Assembly: GCA_002310115.1 (NCBI GenBank)
Contig: DBYI01000032.1
Span: forward strand, 208-6,526
DNA from: Ruminococcus flavefaciens
GTDB lineage: Bacteria; Bacillota; Clostridia; Oscillospirales; Ruminococcaceae
Direction of reading: 5' to 3'
Length of the DNA stretch: 6,319 nt
The notes below the pieces were generated by a model. It saw nothing but the letters and a program-made list of their open reading frames with translations. It made no database searches and was not told the origin of the DNA. Below are positions 5,911-6,319 of the stretch, one piece after another (positions within the stretch are counted from its first letter, which is position 1; each line of letters opens with the position of its first letter). Made by a program: the position numbers and the translations under genes.

Positions 5911-6094
5911 AGCAGGATTAGGCGAGTATTCAGAAAATGGATTACAAGCTATGCTAAGCAAATATTTAGAGTTGGAAACTGATGATTTAGTTAATGTTTG
6001 GGAATATATAACAGAGAAGCCAAATGAATATTATTCATTAATATGCATAAGTGATACTGTGAAAAAGCGATGCTTGTACGCTGAAAAAATATGA
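5909..6094 (+). pseudogene. 3' fragment of an unidentified plus-strand gene
   Basis: The frame is open from just after an in-frame stop at 5906-5908 to TGA at 6092-6094. It encodes about 61 residues of ordinary protein-like composition, including LSKYLELETDDLVNVWEYI. The first ATG (5951) has no ribosome binding site and would give only 47 residues. The open part abuts the GNAT promoter, as if the 5' part had been cut away. The family is not recognised. It is the only candidate coding sequence on the plus strand and is more AT-rich than the genes to its left. It could equally be a chance open frame. Confidence 0.3.
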
Positions 6095-6117
6095 GTAGCG
6101 TACAAATAGCGTACAAA
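6074..6117. repeat. Three copies of AGCGTACAA (one inverted, two tandem)
   Basis: TTGTACGCT (6074-6082) is the inverted copy. TAGCGTACAAA then occurs twice head to tail with no gap (6096-6106 and 6107-6117). The inverted copy can pair with either direct copy as a 9-bp stem. Short arrays of this kind are typical of integrase arm sites or of repressor/replication-protein sites, but no such gene is in the window, so the role is open. Confidence 0.6.
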
Positions 6118-6140
6118 CTCATTTTTTAGAAAAAAGAAAG

Positions 6141-6172
6141 CCCACAAACGGCTATTCTAAGCCGTCTGTGGG
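6141..6172 (-). terminator. Orphan terminator-like hairpin E
   Basis: A 13-position stem (6141-6153 with 6160-6172) around a 6-base loop contains one G.U pair in minus-strand RNA, which would be A.C on the plus strand. On the minus strand it is preceded by GCAA and followed by CTTTCTTTTTTC, as in leader hairpins A-D, but no convincing gene follows. It could be the terminator of a minus-strand gene beyond the right edge, or the leader of a gene now lost. Confidence 0.65.
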
Positions 6173-6191
6173 ATTGCGTAATGTGTGTCTT

Positions 6192-6220
6192 TTACAAAAT
6201 AGATATTTTTTTCAAGTCAA
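6192..6220 (-). promoter_or_regulatory. Weak possible promoter ahead of hairpin E
   Basis: On the minus strand TTGACT (6215-6220) is followed 17 bases later by TTGTAA (6192-6197), at about the same distance from the GCAA before hairpin E as in the other leaders. The -10 match is poor, so this rests mainly on position. Confidence 0.25.
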
Positions 6221-6319
6221 ATTTTTTGAGATTTCTGAGGTTGGAGTGTCATAACCTCTCGGGATTTAAGTTTTAAACCAAAATTTAAATTAGGTTTTTA
6301 AAGTAAGCACCTTGAAAAA

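Larger units (their letters stand above)
5911..6319. other. AT-rich stretch with no convincing intact gene
   Basis: About 400 bases hold only the plus-strand fragment, the AGCGTACAA copies and hairpin E. The last 130 bases are very AT-rich. They contain a small inverted repeat, GAGGTT (6238-6243) with AACCTC (6254-6259), and an imperfect symmetrical AT stretch near 6272-6302. The longest minus-strand ATG frame below hairpin E is about 43 codons, without a ribosome binding site. Confidence 0.6.

Noticed and set aside
5981..6115. Short minus-strand frame of about 43 codons after hairpin E
   Set aside because: It has no ribosome binding site, an unremarkable product, and it overlaps the plus-strand fragment and the repeat array.

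Overview
The window looks like chromosomal DNA of a low-to-moderate GC, anaerobic Firmicute, most likely a Ruminococcus-type Oscillospiraceae. This rests on the eukaryote-like NADP isocitrate dehydrogenase beside a citrate synthase, strong AGGAG/GGAG ribosome binding sites, and textbook TTGACA-N17-TATAAT promoters. No species marker is present, so the placement is inference.

All five confident genes lie on the minus strand, so the order of transcription is right to left. From the right: (1) 5911-6319 is AT-rich DNA without a convincing gene. It holds a plus-strand gene fragment, a 9-11 bp sequence present three times, and an orphan terminator-like hairpin. (2) A GNAT acetyltransferase (5347-5808) has a consensus promoter. 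(3) After another hairpin comes a two-part protein (4016-5284), with a FUSC/aromatic-acid-exporter-like membrane half joined to a HAD-like half that has lost its catalytic aspartate. (4) Citrate synthase and NADP-isocitrate dehydrogenase (3892-2555 and 2521-1307) form a two-gene operon. It carries out two steps of the oxidative route citrate -> isocitrate -> 2-oxoglutarate, probably to supply glutamate; aconitase is not in the window. (5) A circularly permuted ATP-grasp protein runs off the left edge (1148-1).

The most striking feature is regulatory. The GNAT gene, the membrane/HAD gene, the citrate synthase operon and the ATP-grasp gene each have a compact GC-rich hairpin plus U-rich tract directly upstream of the ribosome binding site, and a fifth copy stands alone near 6141-6177. 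These look like intrinsic terminators placed in 5' leaders rather than after genes. Each is preceded by the same short GC-AA sequence, even where the stems are unrelated. Every imperfection in the stems is a G.U pair in the minus-strand RNA and an A.C mismatch on the plus strand, which points to selection on the coding-strand RNA. In front of citrate synthase and of the ATP-grasp gene, hairpin, promoter and an inverted repeat around the -35 box form one 91-bp unit repeated at about 90% identity. The two units may therefore share control or be copies of a dispersed promoter/leader cassette.
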